Assembly: GCF_944323605.1 (NCBI RefSeq)
Contig: NZ_CALUTC010000006.1
Span: 17,607-81,606, forward strand
DNA: 64,000 nt
Source: an uncultured Campylobacter sp.
GTDB lineage: Bacteria > Campylobacterota > Campylobacteria > Campylobacterales > Campylobacteraceae
Reading direction: 5' to 3'
Within the stretch, counting starts at the first letter, position 1. Every line of letters begins with the position of its first letter. The notes under the pieces are model-generated. The model saw only the letters and a program-made list of their open reading frames with translations. It had not been told where the DNA came from and did no database searches. The position numbers were made by a program, and so were the translations under genes. Below, piece after piece: positions 37,765 through 48,700 of this stretch.

Positions 37765-39549
37765 ATGAGTATTTATGCCGATAGAATCAAAACTTTGCAG
37801 TCTTTGATGAAAAAAAAGTCCCTTAGTCTTTTTATAATCCCTTCTTTTGATATTCATTTAAGCGAATATCCAGCCGAATGCTTTTTGCAAAGGCAGTATA
37901 TAAGCGGTTTTAAAGGTTCTGCTGGGACCTTGCTTGTATTTTTAAAAGAAGCTTTTTTGATAAGTGATGGCAGATATGAAATTCAAATGAAAAAAGAGCT
38001 TAAAGATAGCAATATACAAGGCATAGTATCTACTGATTTTACAACATTTTTAAAAGAAAAATTGAAAAATAATTCTACCATAGGAATAGATTTTAAAAAA
38101 CTTTCTATGCACCAAGCTATAGAGCTTAAAAAGCTTGTTAAAAGCAAAAACTCAAAACTAAAAAACATAGATTTAGTAGATGAAATTTGGACTGATAAAC
38201 CTCTTTTGCCAAGCGAGAAAATTTTCGAGCAAAGAGCTATTTTTTGCGGAGAAAATAGACTTGCTAAGCTCACAAAAATTAGAGAGGAAATGAGTCTTAA
38301 AAAAGCAAATGCTAATTTTATTTCAAGCCTTGATGATATAGCTTATATCACAAATTTAAGAGGGCTTGATGTGGATTACAATCCTGTTTTTTTGTCATTT
38401 TTATATATAGATGAAAATGAGGCTTTTTTATTTGTAGATAGCAAAAAACTAGACAGTAAGCTAAAACAAAAGCTACAAAAGGATAAAATTTTTATAAAAG
38501 AATACGAAACTTGCTTTGATTTTATAGCTTCTAAAAAGAATTTAAGACTTTTAATAGACCCTAATAAAAATAGTTTTTTTATAGCTAAATTGTTTAAAAA
38601 ACAAAAAAATAAGCTTATAAAAGATACAAATCCTAGCACCATACTAAAAGCTTGTAAAAAACCAAAAGAGCTTTTAAATTTAAAAGATGCTATGGTAAAT
38701 GATGGTGTTGCTTTATGTAAATTTTTTATTTGGTTTGAAAGGGCTATTAAAAAAGGAATTTTGCTTAGCGAGTTAGACATAGACAAAAAATTATGCGAGT
38801 TTAGAAGCAAAAACGATCTTTATCTGTGCGATTCTTTTGCTACTATAGCAGCTTTTAATGCTAATGCTGCTTTGCCGCACTACCGTGCAAAAGAAGACAG
38901 CTTTTCGTATATCAAAGCAGACGGACTTTTACTAATTGATTCAGGAGCACAGTATCAAAATGGCACAACAGATATAACAAGGGTTGTAAGCGTTGGTAAG
39001 GTAAAAAAAGAGTATAAAAAAGATTACACAACGGTGCTAAAATCGTTAATATCTATGAGTAAAGCCGTATTTCCAAGAAATATAAACTTAGTCTTAATAG
39101 ACAGCATAGCAAGGGCTAAGATGTGGGAAGAAGGCTTTGAATACAAGCACGGAACAGGACACGGGGTAGGGTATTTTTTAAACGTCCATGAGGCACCTAT
39201 AGTGCTTTCTTACCACGCAAAAAATAATGATAATAATAAAGCTAAAATAGGTGTTTTAAGCTCCATAGAACCGGGAGTTTATAGAGAGGGAAAATGGGGA
39301 ATTAGGCTTGAAAATTTAGCATATATAGACGAGGCAACTTCTTTAAAAGATAGCGAATTTGGAAATTTTAATTGTTTTAAAACGGTTACGCTTTGTCCTT
39401 TTGAGAAAAAACTCATAGATAAAAATCTTTTAGATGAAAAAGAAATAAAGTGGCTTAATGACTATCATAGTTTGGTTTTCAAAAAATTATCTCCTTATCT
39501 TAAGACAAATGAAAGAAAATGGTTAGAGCAAAAAACATCTGCTTTATAA
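37765..39549 (+). CDS. pepP: Xaa-Pro aminopeptidase (M24B family)
   Basis: A 594-residue cytoplasmic metallopeptidase that removes an N-terminal residue before proline. Two creatinase-like N-terminal domains (about 1-300) precede a pita-bread catalytic domain with the metal ligands in LLIDSGAQYQNGTTDITR, HGTGHGVGYFLNVHE and SIEPGVYREGKWGIRLEN. The length and three-domain form match the eukaryotic-like XPNPEP1 group. It is coupled to the peptide transporter. The symbol is generic. Confidence 0.88.
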   Translation: MSIYADRIKTLQSLMKKKSLSLFIIPSFDIHLSEYPAECFLQRQYISGFKGSAGTLLVFLKEAFLISDGRYEIQMKKELKDSNIQGIVSTDFTTFLKEKLKNNSTIGIDFKKLSMHQAIELKKLVKSKNSKLKNIDLVDEIWTDKPLLPSEKIFEQRAIFCGENRLAKLTKIREEMSLKKANANFISSLDDIAYITNLRGLDVDYNPVFLSFLYIDENEAFLFVDSKKLDSKLKQKLQKDKIFIKEYETCFDFIASKKNLRLLIDPNKNSFFIAKLFKKQKNKLIKDTNPSTILKACKKPKELLNLKDAMVNDGVALCKFFIWFERAIKKGILLSELDIDKKLCEFRSKNDLYLCDSFATIAAFNANAALPHYRAKEDSFSYIKADGLLLIDSGAQYQNGTTDITRVVSVGKVKKEYKKDYTTVLKSLISMSKAVFPRNINLVLIDSIARAKMWEEGFEYKHGTGHGVGYFLNVHEAPIVLSYHAKNNDNNKAKIGVLSSIEPGVYREGKWGIRLENLAYIDEATSLKDSEFGNFNCFKTVTLCPFEKKLIDKNLLDEKEIKWLNDYHSLVFKKLSPYLKTNERKWLEQKTSAL

Positions 39550-39558
39550 GTTTGCAAT

Positions 39559-41193
39559 TTAAAAATTTAAGCTAAATCCTAGATCTAGGTTATTTAGCTT
39601 TTTTATTTTATAAATTTTTGTGTTATTTTTGTAAAAATTATGTCTTATGAAAAAATCTGTGTTTTTTAGAATATTAAAAGACAACGAATTTTCAACTCCA
39701 AAATCATAACCTCTGTTATTTACCTTTAAATCAAAGTATTTGTTTAATTCACTTTGAATTCTAGCCTTATAAAAACTAAGCACAAAACCAGCTTTTACTC
39801 CAAGTGCTACATTGTGTATATTATCATATCTATACGATAATATAGGAATCGCATAAAGGCTTAACTGTTTGTAATAAGTTCCAAGTCCATAGCCAAATTC
39901 TACTTGAGGATTAAATCTTGTATCCTCATTTAACTCATCTAGATATTTTCCTTTAACTCTTTTATACAAATTCTCTTTTAAAGAAATGTCTAAAAATTTT
40001 GAAAAAGACTGTGTATCTTTTATATCATTTATGGAAAATAAATGCACTAGTTCAAGATTTTTGATAAATATATTTTTTTCATCAAAACCCAACTTCAAAG
40101 ACATAAGTCTTGATTCGCTTAGTTCTTTATAAGCGTAATTACTGTTTTTTATATCCGAGTATATAGGTGAAAAATACACATAAACTTGCTTTTGGCTTGA
40201 AAAAGCGGTCGCAAAAGTTGAGCTAGGAGCTGTTTTAAATATATCATTATAGCCTTGTTTTTGATAAAATTCTTTCTTTTCTTCAGGACTTACAATTTGC
40301 AAATTTTCTATTAAATTTTTACTATTTAATTCTTTTATGTATTCATTTGGTGTGATAAAAGGCTTGTTTTTACTGGCTTCATACTTTTCATCGAGCACAG
40401 ATAAAATTCTAGAAATTCCGTCTGTGCAGTTATTTGTAACGAAAGAATAATGCACATTTATATCTTTTAATTCAAACAAATGCAATCTAAAAAGTTGTTT
40501 TTGCTCTTCATTTATATTTAGTTTAAGTTTATATATATTTCTTTTTTCTTGTTTGAGATATAAAAATTCGCTTTCTTCGTATAAATTTAAGGCATAATAC
40601 CCGCTTAAATTTCCACTTAAAGCCTTTAAATATCCAAGCGGATCTATATCTCCTACTATCGCGTGATAAGAAAGTGCGTAAGAGCGAGTATCTCCTTTTT
40701 TAAATTCTACTTTTTGCCCCAAGGATGTTTTATTAAAATCTTGCTTTGCTTTGCCTTTTATATGTAGATAAAGATGTCCCATAGTAGAGGCTATATAATT
40801 AGTGCTTTCAGCTGCAAAATCAAGATACAATTCATCTAAGACAACTATTTTTAGGTAATCTTCTAATTCTTCACACTCGCTTAAGGCTTGTATTAAAAAA
40901 TCACTATTTATCTTTTTTGATATAAAAAAAGTACGTGCTGGGTATTTGCAAAGCACGGTTTTATCGTTTGTATTTATGTAGGCTAAAAGACCTTTTACTG
41001 TTTTTTTAAATTCATTTTTAGGATTTTTGTATCCATCTTTTGCTAGAAAAAATGAGGAATTGCCTTGTATGACGGATTTTTTATCGTCAAAATGAAGCAA
41101 ATTTAACCAGATTTTATCCTCATAAAATTTCAAGTCTTTTTGTGTAGCATATAATAAATTAAATAGCAAAAGAAACAAAAAGACTTTTTTCAA
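39559..41193 (-). CDS. Lnb-like (DUF4105) periplasmic protein with C-terminal beta domain
   Basis: A 544-residue exported protein (signal MKKVFLFLLLFNLLYA). The N-terminal part has FFLAKDGYKNPKNEFKKT and CKYPARTFF, as in the helical domain found before DUF4105. The DUF4105 core shows TMGHLYLHIKG with H140, GNLSGYYALNLYEESE, and SFVTNNCTDGI with C256, the expected His-Cys pair of this NlpC/P60-like fold. The last 200 residues alternate like a beta-barrel and end in phenylalanine, suggesting the outer membrane. The Pfam family was renamed for Lnb, an enzyme that remodels lipoprotein acylation. The gene lies seven bases after a lipoprotein gene. Whether it acts on lipoproteins is inference. Confidence 0.72.
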   Translation of the reverse strand: MKKVFLFLLLFNLLYATQKDLKFYEDKIWLNLLHFDDKKSVIQGNSSFFLAKDGYKNPKNEFKKTVKGLLAYINTNDKTVLCKYPARTFFISKKINSDFLIQALSECEELEDYLKIVVLDELYLDFAAESTNYIASTMGHLYLHIKGKAKQDFNKTSLGQKVEFKKGDTRSYALSYHAIVGDIDPLGYLKALSGNLSGYYALNLYEESEFLYLKQEKRNIYKLKLNINEEQKQLFRLHLFELKDINVHYSFVTNNCTDGISRILSVLDEKYEASKNKPFITPNEYIKELNSKNLIENLQIVSPEEKKEFYQKQGYNDIFKTAPSSTFATAFSSQKQVYVYFSPIYSDIKNSNYAYKELSESRLMSLKLGFDEKNIFIKNLELVHLFSINDIKDTQSFSKFLDISLKENLYKRVKGKYLDELNEDTRFNPQVEFGYGLGTYYKQLSLYAIPILSYRYDNIHNVALGVKAGFVLSFYKARIQSELNKYFDLKVNNRGYDFGVENSLSFNILKNTDFFIRHNFYKNNTKIYKIKKLNNLDLGFSLNF

Positions 41194-41200
41194 ACTAAGC

Positions 41201-41596
41201 TTATTTTCTAATAGGCACTGTATAGCTTTCTTGAGAATAAGACCACATAGACCCAGTTATCCCGTCAGTTGTAGAACCTAGTGTTCCGCCTATTGTGATA
41301 TTTCCTAAAAACCACGGATTAAAACTTTCTTTACCAGGTATTACAAGTTCGCTATTTTGAAAACCAGGATTGTCACTTGATAAAACAGTTATAGTAGCAC
41401 CGCTACTTCTATTTATTCTAACTTTACCAGGTATGCTTACTTTTAAAACACCTACGGTTGCAACAACCTTTTCACCTGTTGAAGTGTTTATTTGCACTTC
41501 TTGCTCTGTAATTTGCCCTTTGCTTGCATTTGTTATTGTTGTGCAAGCACTAAAAGCTAAAGCCACTAAAGTAGCCATACATAGATGTTTAAACAT
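41201..41596 (-). CDS. Small lipoprotein of unknown function
   Basis: A 131-residue protein with signal MFKHLCMATLVALAFSAC, a canonical lipobox (FSAC), so lipid-anchored after cleavage at C18. The mature part has beta-rich segments and the ending GNITIGGTLGSTTDGITG, then M-W-S-Y, a glycine-rich pattern seen in small proteobacterial lipoproteins of unknown role. It has an AAGGAG ribosome site. It is co-transcribed with the downstream Lnb-like gene, and a T16 tract lies upstream. Confidence 0.75.
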   Translation of the reverse strand: MFKHLCMATLVALAFSACTTITNASKGQITEQEVQINTSTGEKVVATVGVLKVSIPGKVRINRSSGATITVLSSDNPGFQNSELVIPGKESFNPWFLGNITIGGTLGSTTDGITGSMWSYSQESYTVPIRK

Positions 41597-41636
41597 TAAA
41601 AACTCCTTAAATTAAAATCAGTGACTTTGATTTTAC

Positions 41637-41652
41637 AAAAAAAAAAAAAAAA
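41637..41652 (-). repeat. Homopolymeric A16/T16 tract upstream of the small lipoprotein gene
   Basis: Sixteen consecutive A on the plus strand, 41-56 bases before the ATG at 41596. An eight-base inverted repeat (41613-41620 with 41628-41635) lies between the tract and the gene. The rest of the 255-base gap (41597-41851) is A/T-rich, and I see no gene or RNA in it. Confidence 0.65.
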
Positions 41653-41851
41653 CGAAATGTAAATTAAGAAATTCTATCTTTAAAAAGTTTTAGTTCAAAG
41701 CCAAACATTAGGGTATTTAGCTCTTTACACAAAAAAGTCTAACAGTTTAAGCTCATTTACAAAAAGATTTTTGTTATATGCAAGATTAATGCCTATATTT
41801 TTGCCCTAACTTTTCTCATAAATCACCTAAATTTAAAAATAAATTTTTATA

Positions 41852-43642
41852 TCAATCTATCTTAAGCACAGACAAAAAAGCTTCTTGCGGCAAATGCACT
41901 TTGCCTATAGCTTTCATACGCTTTTTACCTTCTTTTTGTTTTTCTAAGAGCTTTCTTTTTCTGGTTATATCTCCTCCATAGCACTTTGCTGTTACATTTT
42001 TTCCCATTGATTTTACGGTTTCTCTAGCTATTATTTTTGAGCCTATGCTTGCTTGAATAGCTACTTCAAAGAGCTGTCTAGGCACTATTTCTTTCATAGC
42101 TTTTACAAGCTCTCTGCCCTTAGTTTGTGCTTGTTCTTTTGGCACTATTACGCTTAAAGCATCTACATTTTCTCCAGCTACCTTTATATCAAGTTTTACA
42201 AGGTCTGCTTCTCTAAATTCTATAGGCTCATAATCAAAACTAGCATAGCCCTTGCTTAGAGATTTTAGCTTGTCATAAAAATCCATTATTATTTCATTTA
42301 AAGGTATATCGTATTCAAGCAAAACTCTAGTAGTATCTATATAATCCATCTTTGTTTGCATAGCTCTTTTTCTATTTAAAAGTGTTATTAAATTTCCTAC
42401 AAATTCACTCGGAGTGATTATTGTAGCCTTTACAAATGGTTCTTTTATAAAATTTATTTTATTTACAGGTGGAAGTTCGCTAGGATTTTGTATGTTTATT
42501 ACCGTGCCATCGTTTAAATGCACTTCGTAAGTAACTGTTGGTGCTGATGCTATTAAATCAAGCTTAAATTCTCTTTCTAACCTCTCTTTTACAACTTCCA
42601 TATGCAAAAGCCCTAAAAACCCGACTCTAAAACCAAAGCCAAGAGCTAGAGATGTTTCTGGTTCGTATGTTATGGAGCTGTCATTTAGCTTAAGTTTATC
42701 AAGTGCATCTCTTAAATCTTCAAATTTATCAGTATCTATAGGGTAAATTCCTGCAAAAACAAAGGCTTTTGCCTTTTCAAAACCAGCTATAGCTTCTTTT
42801 GCTTCATTTTTTGTGCAAGTTATAGTATCGCCTACTTGTAAATCAGAAACATTTTTAAGTCCTAAAACTACAATGCCTACCTCTCCTGATTTTAAAATAT
42901 TTGTCTTTTTTTGACTTATTGGGTGAGGGTATAAAAGCTCCAAAACATTGTGCTTTTTTCCAGAAGACATTATTAAAACTTCCTCATTTTTTTTAATGCT
43001 ACCATCATAAATTCTAATCAAAGCCAAGGCTCCAAGGTAATTATCAAACCAAGAATCATAAATCAAAGCTTTAGTAGGGGAATTCTCATCTATTTTTGGA
43101 GCTGGAATTTTTTTTATTATATTTTCTAAGAGTTCTTTTATACCTTCGCCAGTTTTTGCACTTACGCAGATTGCATTTGAGCAATCTATGCCTATGATGT
43201 GCTCTATTTCGTGTTTTACTTTGTTTATATCGGCTGAAGGAAGATCTATTTTGTTTATAACCGGTATTATTTCAAGATTATTTTCTAAGGCTACATAAAC
43301 ATTTGCTATGGTTTGGGCTTCAACTCCTTGAGAAGCATCTACTACAAGCAAAGCACCCTCGCAACTTGCCAAAGATTTGCTAACTTCGTATGAAAAATCA
43401 ACATGTCCTGGAGTATCTATCAAATTTAAGATATATTTTTCTTTTTCAAATTCATACTCAAGTCTTACGGACTGTGCTTTTATGGTTATGCCTCTTTCTT
43501 TTTCTATATCCATAGTATCAAGCACTTGAGAGCTCATCTGTCTTTCGTTTATAGCATTGCATTCGCTAATTATCCTATCTGCTAATGTGCTTTTTCCGTG
43601 GTCTATATGTGCTATGATTGAAAAATTTCTAATATTACTCAT
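41852..43642 (-). CDS. lepA: Elongation factor 4 (LepA)
   Basis: A 596-residue translational GTPase. AHIDHGKST at 11-19, DTPGHVDF and NKIDLPSA are the G motifs, and the C-terminal [22 protein letters not shown] is the LepA-specific tail. The ATG at 43642 gives the usual start [16 protein letters not shown] and has a GGAAG site. A further in-frame ATG 22 codons upstream would add an unmatched extension and is rejected. Divergent from cmeD. Confidence 0.95.
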   Translation of the reverse strand: MSNIRNFSIIAHIDHGKSTLADRIISECNAINERQMSSQVLDTMDIEKERGITIKAQSVRLEYEFEKEKYILNLIDTPGHVDFSYEVSKSLASCEGALLVVDASQGVEAQTIANVYVALENNLEIIPVINKIDLPSADINKVKHEIEHIIGIDCSNAICVSAKTGEGIKELLENIIKKIPAPKIDENSPTKALIYDSWFDNYLGALALIRIYDGSIKKNEEVLIMSSGKKHNVLELLYPHPISQKKTNILKSGEVGIVVLGLKNVSDLQVGDTITCTKNEAKEAIAGFEKAKAFVFAGIYPIDTDKFEDLRDALDKLKLNDSSITYEPETSLALGFGFRVGFLGLLHMEVVKERLEREFKLDLIASAPTVTYEVHLNDGTVINIQNPSELPPVNKINFIKEPFVKATIITPSEFVGNLITLLNRKRAMQTKMDYIDTTRVLLEYDIPLNEIIMDFYDKLKSLSKGYASFDYEPIEFREADLVKLDIKVAGENVDALSVIVPKEQAQTKGRELVKAMKEIVPRQLFEVAIQASIGSKIIARETVKSMGKNVTAKCYGGDITRKRKLLEKQKEGKKRMKAIGKVHLPQEAFLSVLKID

Positions 43643-43695
43643 TTTACTTCCTAAATCGCACATTCTAGCAAAACTTGCTTTAAAGAAAAATTTAA

Positions 43696-43701
43696 TATAA
43701 T
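43696..43701 (+). promoter_or_regulatory. -10 box for cmeDEF
   Basis: TATAAT at 43696-43701, 24 bases before the cmeD ATG, in the 83-base divergent gap with lepA. I see no clear palindromic operator here. Confidence 0.5.
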
Positions 43702-43725
43702 TAAACAAAGTTTAGGATTATTTTT

Positions 43726-44997
43726 ATGCTTAGAATCGCTATATTTGTTTTTTTGTCATTGTCGTTATATGCTGTAAATTTAGAGGATTTTATAGAGCTT
43801 AGTCTAAGAAATGAAACAAATTTGATAAAAGAAAACGAAATTTTAAAAGCAAATAATGAAAAAGACAAAGCTTTAAGTGCTTATTTTCCAAGTATAAGTT
43901 TAGAAAGTGCTTATAACGCAAATAATGGAGATGTTTTTATAGATAGGGCTAAAGAGAGTTTATATGCAGTTTTTTCTTTATCTTATATAATATATGATGG
44001 AGGTAAAAGAGAGGCACAGTTTAAAGGTGCAAAAAGTATGCAAAATTTAGCTCTTTTAAATTCACAATTTACAAAGCAAAATACAGTGTATAAAGCTTGT
44101 GTTCTTTATTTTAATTATCTAAGTTTAGAAAAAATAATATCAGCAAGTAAGGCTAAAGAAAATTTTTTGCAAAACAGTCTTAATAACGCTCAAAAGATGT
44201 TTTTAGCAGGTTTAAAAAGCAAAGAAGAATTTGAAAGCATAAAGGCTGTATATCATCAAAGCAAGATAGAGCGTATGAAAAATGAGCTTAAATTAAATGA
44301 GATTGAAAAGGAGATTTTTATACTTAGCAAAGAAAGGCTTGTCCCAAGCAAAATAAGCTCTTTGCAAGAACCAAAATACCATAGCACAGATAGCATAGAA
44401 GTAAAAATAGCAAGAGAAGAAGAAAATTTAGCAAAATTAAATTTAGATATAGCACGTTCTAAATTTTATCCAACTTTTTACATACAAAACAATTACGGTT
44501 TTTATCAAAATAATTTTGATTTTAGTATCCCAAACACCTTGCCGCCTTTTGCCATAAATTTCGTGGATAGGTATTTTAAAAGGCATTCACAAAATAATCA
44601 ATTCATAATAGCTATGCAGTGGAAAATTTTTGATTTTAAGTTAAGAAGTTCGGAGCTTGAAAATAGCAGACTTGACTTTTACTCGAAAAAACTACAAACA
44701 AGATTAAATGAAAGAAAAAATAAGGCTGAACTTGAATATAGCTTAAAGGAATTACAGGTTTTAAAGGAGCAAATAAGTGCTTTAGAGCTAAATTTAGATG
44801 CTTCAAATTTAAGCTTTGAAAGTATAGATAAGAAATATAAAAGTGGATTAAAATCTTTAAATGACTATTTAAAAGCACTTGATGATAAGTTTAATTCTAT
44901 AAGTAGGCTTGAATTGGCAAAAAATGAATACGAAATAGCTAAAGCTAGATATTATTTCTTAGCCGGACTTGACATAAGAGAAAGGATACAAAGGTGA
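43726..44997 (+). CDS. cmeD: CmeD-like outer-membrane channel of an RND efflux system
   Basis: A 423-residue TolC-family protein with a signal peptide (LRIAIFVFLSLSLYAVN) but no lipobox. Typical features are LSYIIYDGGKREAQ and long coiled coils at about 120-200 and 320-400. It is gene one of a trio in the same order as CmeDEF, the second RND pump of C. jejuni, which as I recall also lies next to lepA. Overlaps cmeE by four bases. Confidence 0.88.
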   Translation: MLRIAIFVFLSLSLYAVNLEDFIELSLRNETNLIKENEILKANNEKDKALSAYFPSISLESAYNANNGDVFIDRAKESLYAVFSLSYIIYDGGKREAQFKGAKSMQNLALLNSQFTKQNTVYKACVLYFNYLSLEKIISASKAKENFLQNSLNNAQKMFLAGLKSKEEFESIKAVYHQSKIERMKNELKLNEIEKEIFILSKERLVPSKISSLQEPKYHSTDSIEVKIAREEENLAKLNLDIARSKFYPTFYIQNNYGFYQNNFDFSIPNTLPPFAINFVDRYFKRHSQNNQFIIAMQWKIFDFKLRSSELENSRLDFYSKKLQTRLNERKNKAELEYSLKELQVLKEQISALELNLDASNLSFESIDKKYKSGLKSLNDYLKALDDKFNSISRLELAKNEYEIAKARYYFLAGLDIRERIQR

Positions 44998-45725
44998 GAT
45001 TTTTTATATTTACATTTATGTTTATTTCTTGTTTAAAAGCGGAAGAGGTTTATGCTTATTTTGATGTTTATGCTATGAATCAAAGCTTTCTTGCTATGGA
45101 AACAGCTGGAGTGGTGAAGCAGATTTTTGTCAAGCCTTCTCAACTTGTAAAAAAGGGCGATGTTCTTTTAGAGCTTGAAAACAGTTCCGAAAAAATAGCT
45201 TTGCAATTGGCTAAAAATGACTACGAGCTAGCTTTAACAGAGCTTAACAATAGCAAAAGCAAACTTTCTAAATTTAGCAAGGTAAAAGATGTCTTAGACA
45301 GTCAAAGTTTTGAAGATATGCAAGGTGCCTTTGAAGAAGCTAGATTAAAAGCAAAAAAGGCTGAATTAAACATAAAACGATATGAAGATGCTTTAGAAAA
45401 AAAGACCTTAAAAGCACCTTATGATGCTATAGTGGCAAATAAATTTATAAATGTAGGTGAAGGCGTTTCTCCGACTTCTCAAAAACTTTTTGAAATTTTT
45501 TCATATCCGCAAGTAAAACTTTTACTAAGCTTTGATGAAAAATACAAAGATAAAGTAAAAATAGGTCAAACATATAGATATAAGGTTGCAAACGAAGAAA
45601 AAGAAGCAAAAATAGATCTTATTTATCCTAGCATAGATGTCAAAAATAGAAAAATTTACGCAGAAGCCTATACCACAGGGCTTACAGTTGGACTTTTTGG
45701 AGAAGGGAGTATAATTATAAAATGA
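44994..45725 (+). CDS. cmeE: CmeE-like periplasmic adaptor
   Basis: A 243-residue membrane-fusion protein, short for the family. It starts at GTG 44994 with a signal peptide (MRFFIFTFMFISCLKAEE), and has ETAGVVKQIFVKPSQLVKKGDVLLE and KTLKAPYDAIVANK as the two lipoyl half-motifs around a small coiled coil. The signal ends near C-L-K-A, and a lipidated form is possible but not convincing. It overlaps both neighbours by four bases. Confidence 0.86.
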   Translation: MRFFIFTFMFISCLKAEEVYAYFDVYAMNQSFLAMETAGVVKQIFVKPSQLVKKGDVLLELENSSEKIALQLAKNDYELALTELNNSKSKLSKFSKVKDVLDSQSFEDMQGAFEEARLKAKKAELNIKRYEDALEKKTLKAPYDAIVANKFINVGEGVSPTSQKLFEIFSYPQVKLLLSFDEKYKDKVKIGQTYRYKVANEEKEAKIDLIYPSIDVKNRKIYAEAYTTGLTVGLFGEGSIIIK

Positions 45726-48700
45726 TGTATAAAATAGCTATAAATAGACCTATAACGGTTTTAATGTTTTTTGTGGCTTTGATAATATTTGGCTTGATTT
45801 CAGCCTTTAGTATGAGTGTGAATTTGTTTCCTAGCGTCAATGTGCCGATAATTAAAGTAAGCACAAAACTAAGCGGGGATTTAAAATACATAGAATCAAA
45901 AGTTACTAAAGAGATAGAAAATGCTCTTAGCGATATAGATGGCATAAAGACTATATCTTCAAGTTCTTTTGATAATTTCACTGTAACCGTTATGGAATTT
46001 GAGCTTGATAAAGATTTAGAAGTGGCGGCAAATGACGTAAGAGATAGGATAGGCTCTTTATCGTTACCAGCAAAACCAGAAGTAGAAAAGCTAAATTCAG
46101 AGGCAGGTTCTGTTATATCTCTTTTTGTTTATTCAAAAAATAATGACAATATAGCATTAATGAGAGCTGTAAATGAAAAAATAAAGCCTAAATTACAAAG
46201 GATAAGTGGAGTAGGAAAAATCGATACAGTAGCTTATCTAGAGCCACAAATTAGAATAAAACTTGAACCAGCTTTGCTACAAAAATATAATCTTAATGCC
46301 TTAGAAATAGCAAATTTGATAAAAAAACAGAATTTCAAACAAGCACTTGGAGAGCTTGAAAATGATAAGAAAAATTATATAATAAAAGGTTATTTTGAAG
46401 CCACGTCTTTAAAAGAGCTAGAAGATATCATAGTATTACCGGGACTTTTTCTAAAAGATATAGCAAAGATAGAGCAGGATTTAGAAGATAAAAAACAAAT
46501 CGCTATCAAAGATTTGCAAGAAGGGGTTTTGCTTGAAATAAATAAAGTCAGTAGATACAACGCTCTTGAAACTATAAGTAATGTAAAAAACGAGCTTTCA
46601 AATCTTGAAAAAATAGCTGGTAAAGATATTGTCATAGAAGCTGTTTATAATAAAAGTGAAAACATAAGCAAACATCTTTATCAAGTAATTTTTGATATGT
46701 TTCTTGGTATTATTTTAACTGTGCTTATAGTGTATCTTTTTTTAAGGAGTATAAGTGCTACCTTAATAGCTTGTGTTGCTATACCAACCTCTATAATATC
46801 TACATTTTTTTTGATAGATTTGATGGGATATGATTTAAATCGTTTAACACTTATAGCACTTACTCTTAGTATAGGTATATTTGTTGATGATGCGATAGTT
46901 GTTATAGAGCATATAGCAAAAAAAATAGATGAAAAGCTTCCACCTTTACAGGCGGCTTATGAAGGCATAAGCGAAATAGGCTTTTCTGTTCTTAGTATAA
47001 GCGTTGTTTTGCTTTGTGTTTTTGTGCCTATTGCTTATATGCATTCTATACCGGGACTTTTCTTTAATGCTCTTGGCATAAGCGTTGCTAGCGGCGTTGT
47101 AGTAAGCTTTTTAGTAGCTATATTTTTGATACCTAGCTTAAGTGCTAGATTTTTTTCCAGCAAGAAAAGCAAATTTTACTATAAAAGTGAGCCTTTTTTT
47201 AACAGCTTAGAACATAGATATGAAATGTTATTAGGAAGCATTTTAAAACATAAGGCTAAATTTTTATTAGCATCTTTTGTTGTCATTTTGCTTTGCTTTT
47301 TTTTAGCTACTAGATTAGGTCTTGATTTCTTGCCTATGGAAGATGATAGCGAATTTCAGGTTATGATAGAAAATAGAACAGATTTGAGTTTAGAAGCTAT
47401 GAAAGTCAAATCTTTAAAAATTTTGCAGGAAATAAAGGCTGATAAAAGAGTTGAATACGCTTATTTACTCGTTGGATATACAGATTCTATGGAAAGTAAG
47501 AAAGCTAAAATTTATGTAAAATTAAAAGAACTTAGTAAAAGAGATGAAAGACAACCTAAGATAGTAGAAGAGTATAGAAAAAAACTAAGTTATAGCGATC
47601 TTAAAATAAGAGTTTTAGATATGCCTAAATTCGAAGGTGCTGGTGTGGATTCTCCTATACAATTTTTAGTTCTTGGAGATGATTTAAACGAAATTTTAAA
47701 AGCAAGTTCTAGAGCAAAAGAGCTTTTAGCAAAGAATCCTAACATCGTTAATATAGACGATGATGCTAATTCCACAAAGGAAGAATTAGCAGTTTTTGTA
47801 GATAGACAAAAGGCTACTAGGCTTGGTGTTGATTTAGAATATTTAGCTGGAGTTTTGTCTTATTCTTTTTCTCAACTTAGCGTAGGAAATATGGATTTAG
47901 GAGCTTTTAAAGATGAAATTATATTAAGTTTTGACAAAGATTATAAAAAAGACATAGAAAGCTTAAAAAAGATTCAAATAAAAAATGATAAAGGGCAAAG
48001 TCTTGATTTAGAATCCGTTGTAAGCTTGGTATATCAAACAAATTTAGCATCAATAAATAGATACAATAAAAGCACAAGCGTAAAAATCAATGCTAGTAAT
48101 ACTGATATAAGTTTAGGTGAAGTAAAAAAACTTATACTTGATAATATAGACTATATTTTGGGCGATAATTCAAATTTAAGTTATGATTTTGCTGGTTTTA
48201 TAGATCTTTTAGATGAAACTGTTATGGGTTTTGTGATGTCCATACTTTTAGCTTTTGTGTTGATATATCTTGTATTAGCTGCACTTTATGAAAGCTTGAT
48301 ACTACCTTTTGTGATTATGGTGAGTATGCCTCTAGCATTTGCTGGAACTTGTCTTGGTCTATTTTTGACGGGAAATAATTTTTCTCTTTTTGTTCTAGTT
48401 GCAATAATATTACTTTTTGGTATGGTTGGAAAAAATGCTATCTTGCTTGTAGATGTGGCAAACAAAAAATGCAAAGAAGGCTTTAATGTAGATGAAGCCT
48501 TGATAATAGCTGGTAAATCAAGACTTAGAGCTATTTTGATGACCTCTTTTGCTATGATTTGTGCTATGTTACCACTTGCACTTTCAAGAGGTTCAGGCTA
48601 TGAGGGAAATTCTCCAATGGCGATAGCTGTTATATTTGGGCTTGTTAGCTCCACCATTTTGACACTGCTTGTTGTGCCTACTATCTTTGAATTTGCTTAT

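Noticed and set aside
41597..41851. Small RNA or degenerate gene in the gap before lepA
   Set aside because: Only the T16 tract and a weak eight-base inverted repeat are visible; no open frame of note or stable hairpin.
43643..43708. 22-codon N-terminal extension of LepA
   Set aside because: The ATG at 43642 gives the family start [16 protein letters not shown] with a ribosome site; the extension has no homology that I recognise.
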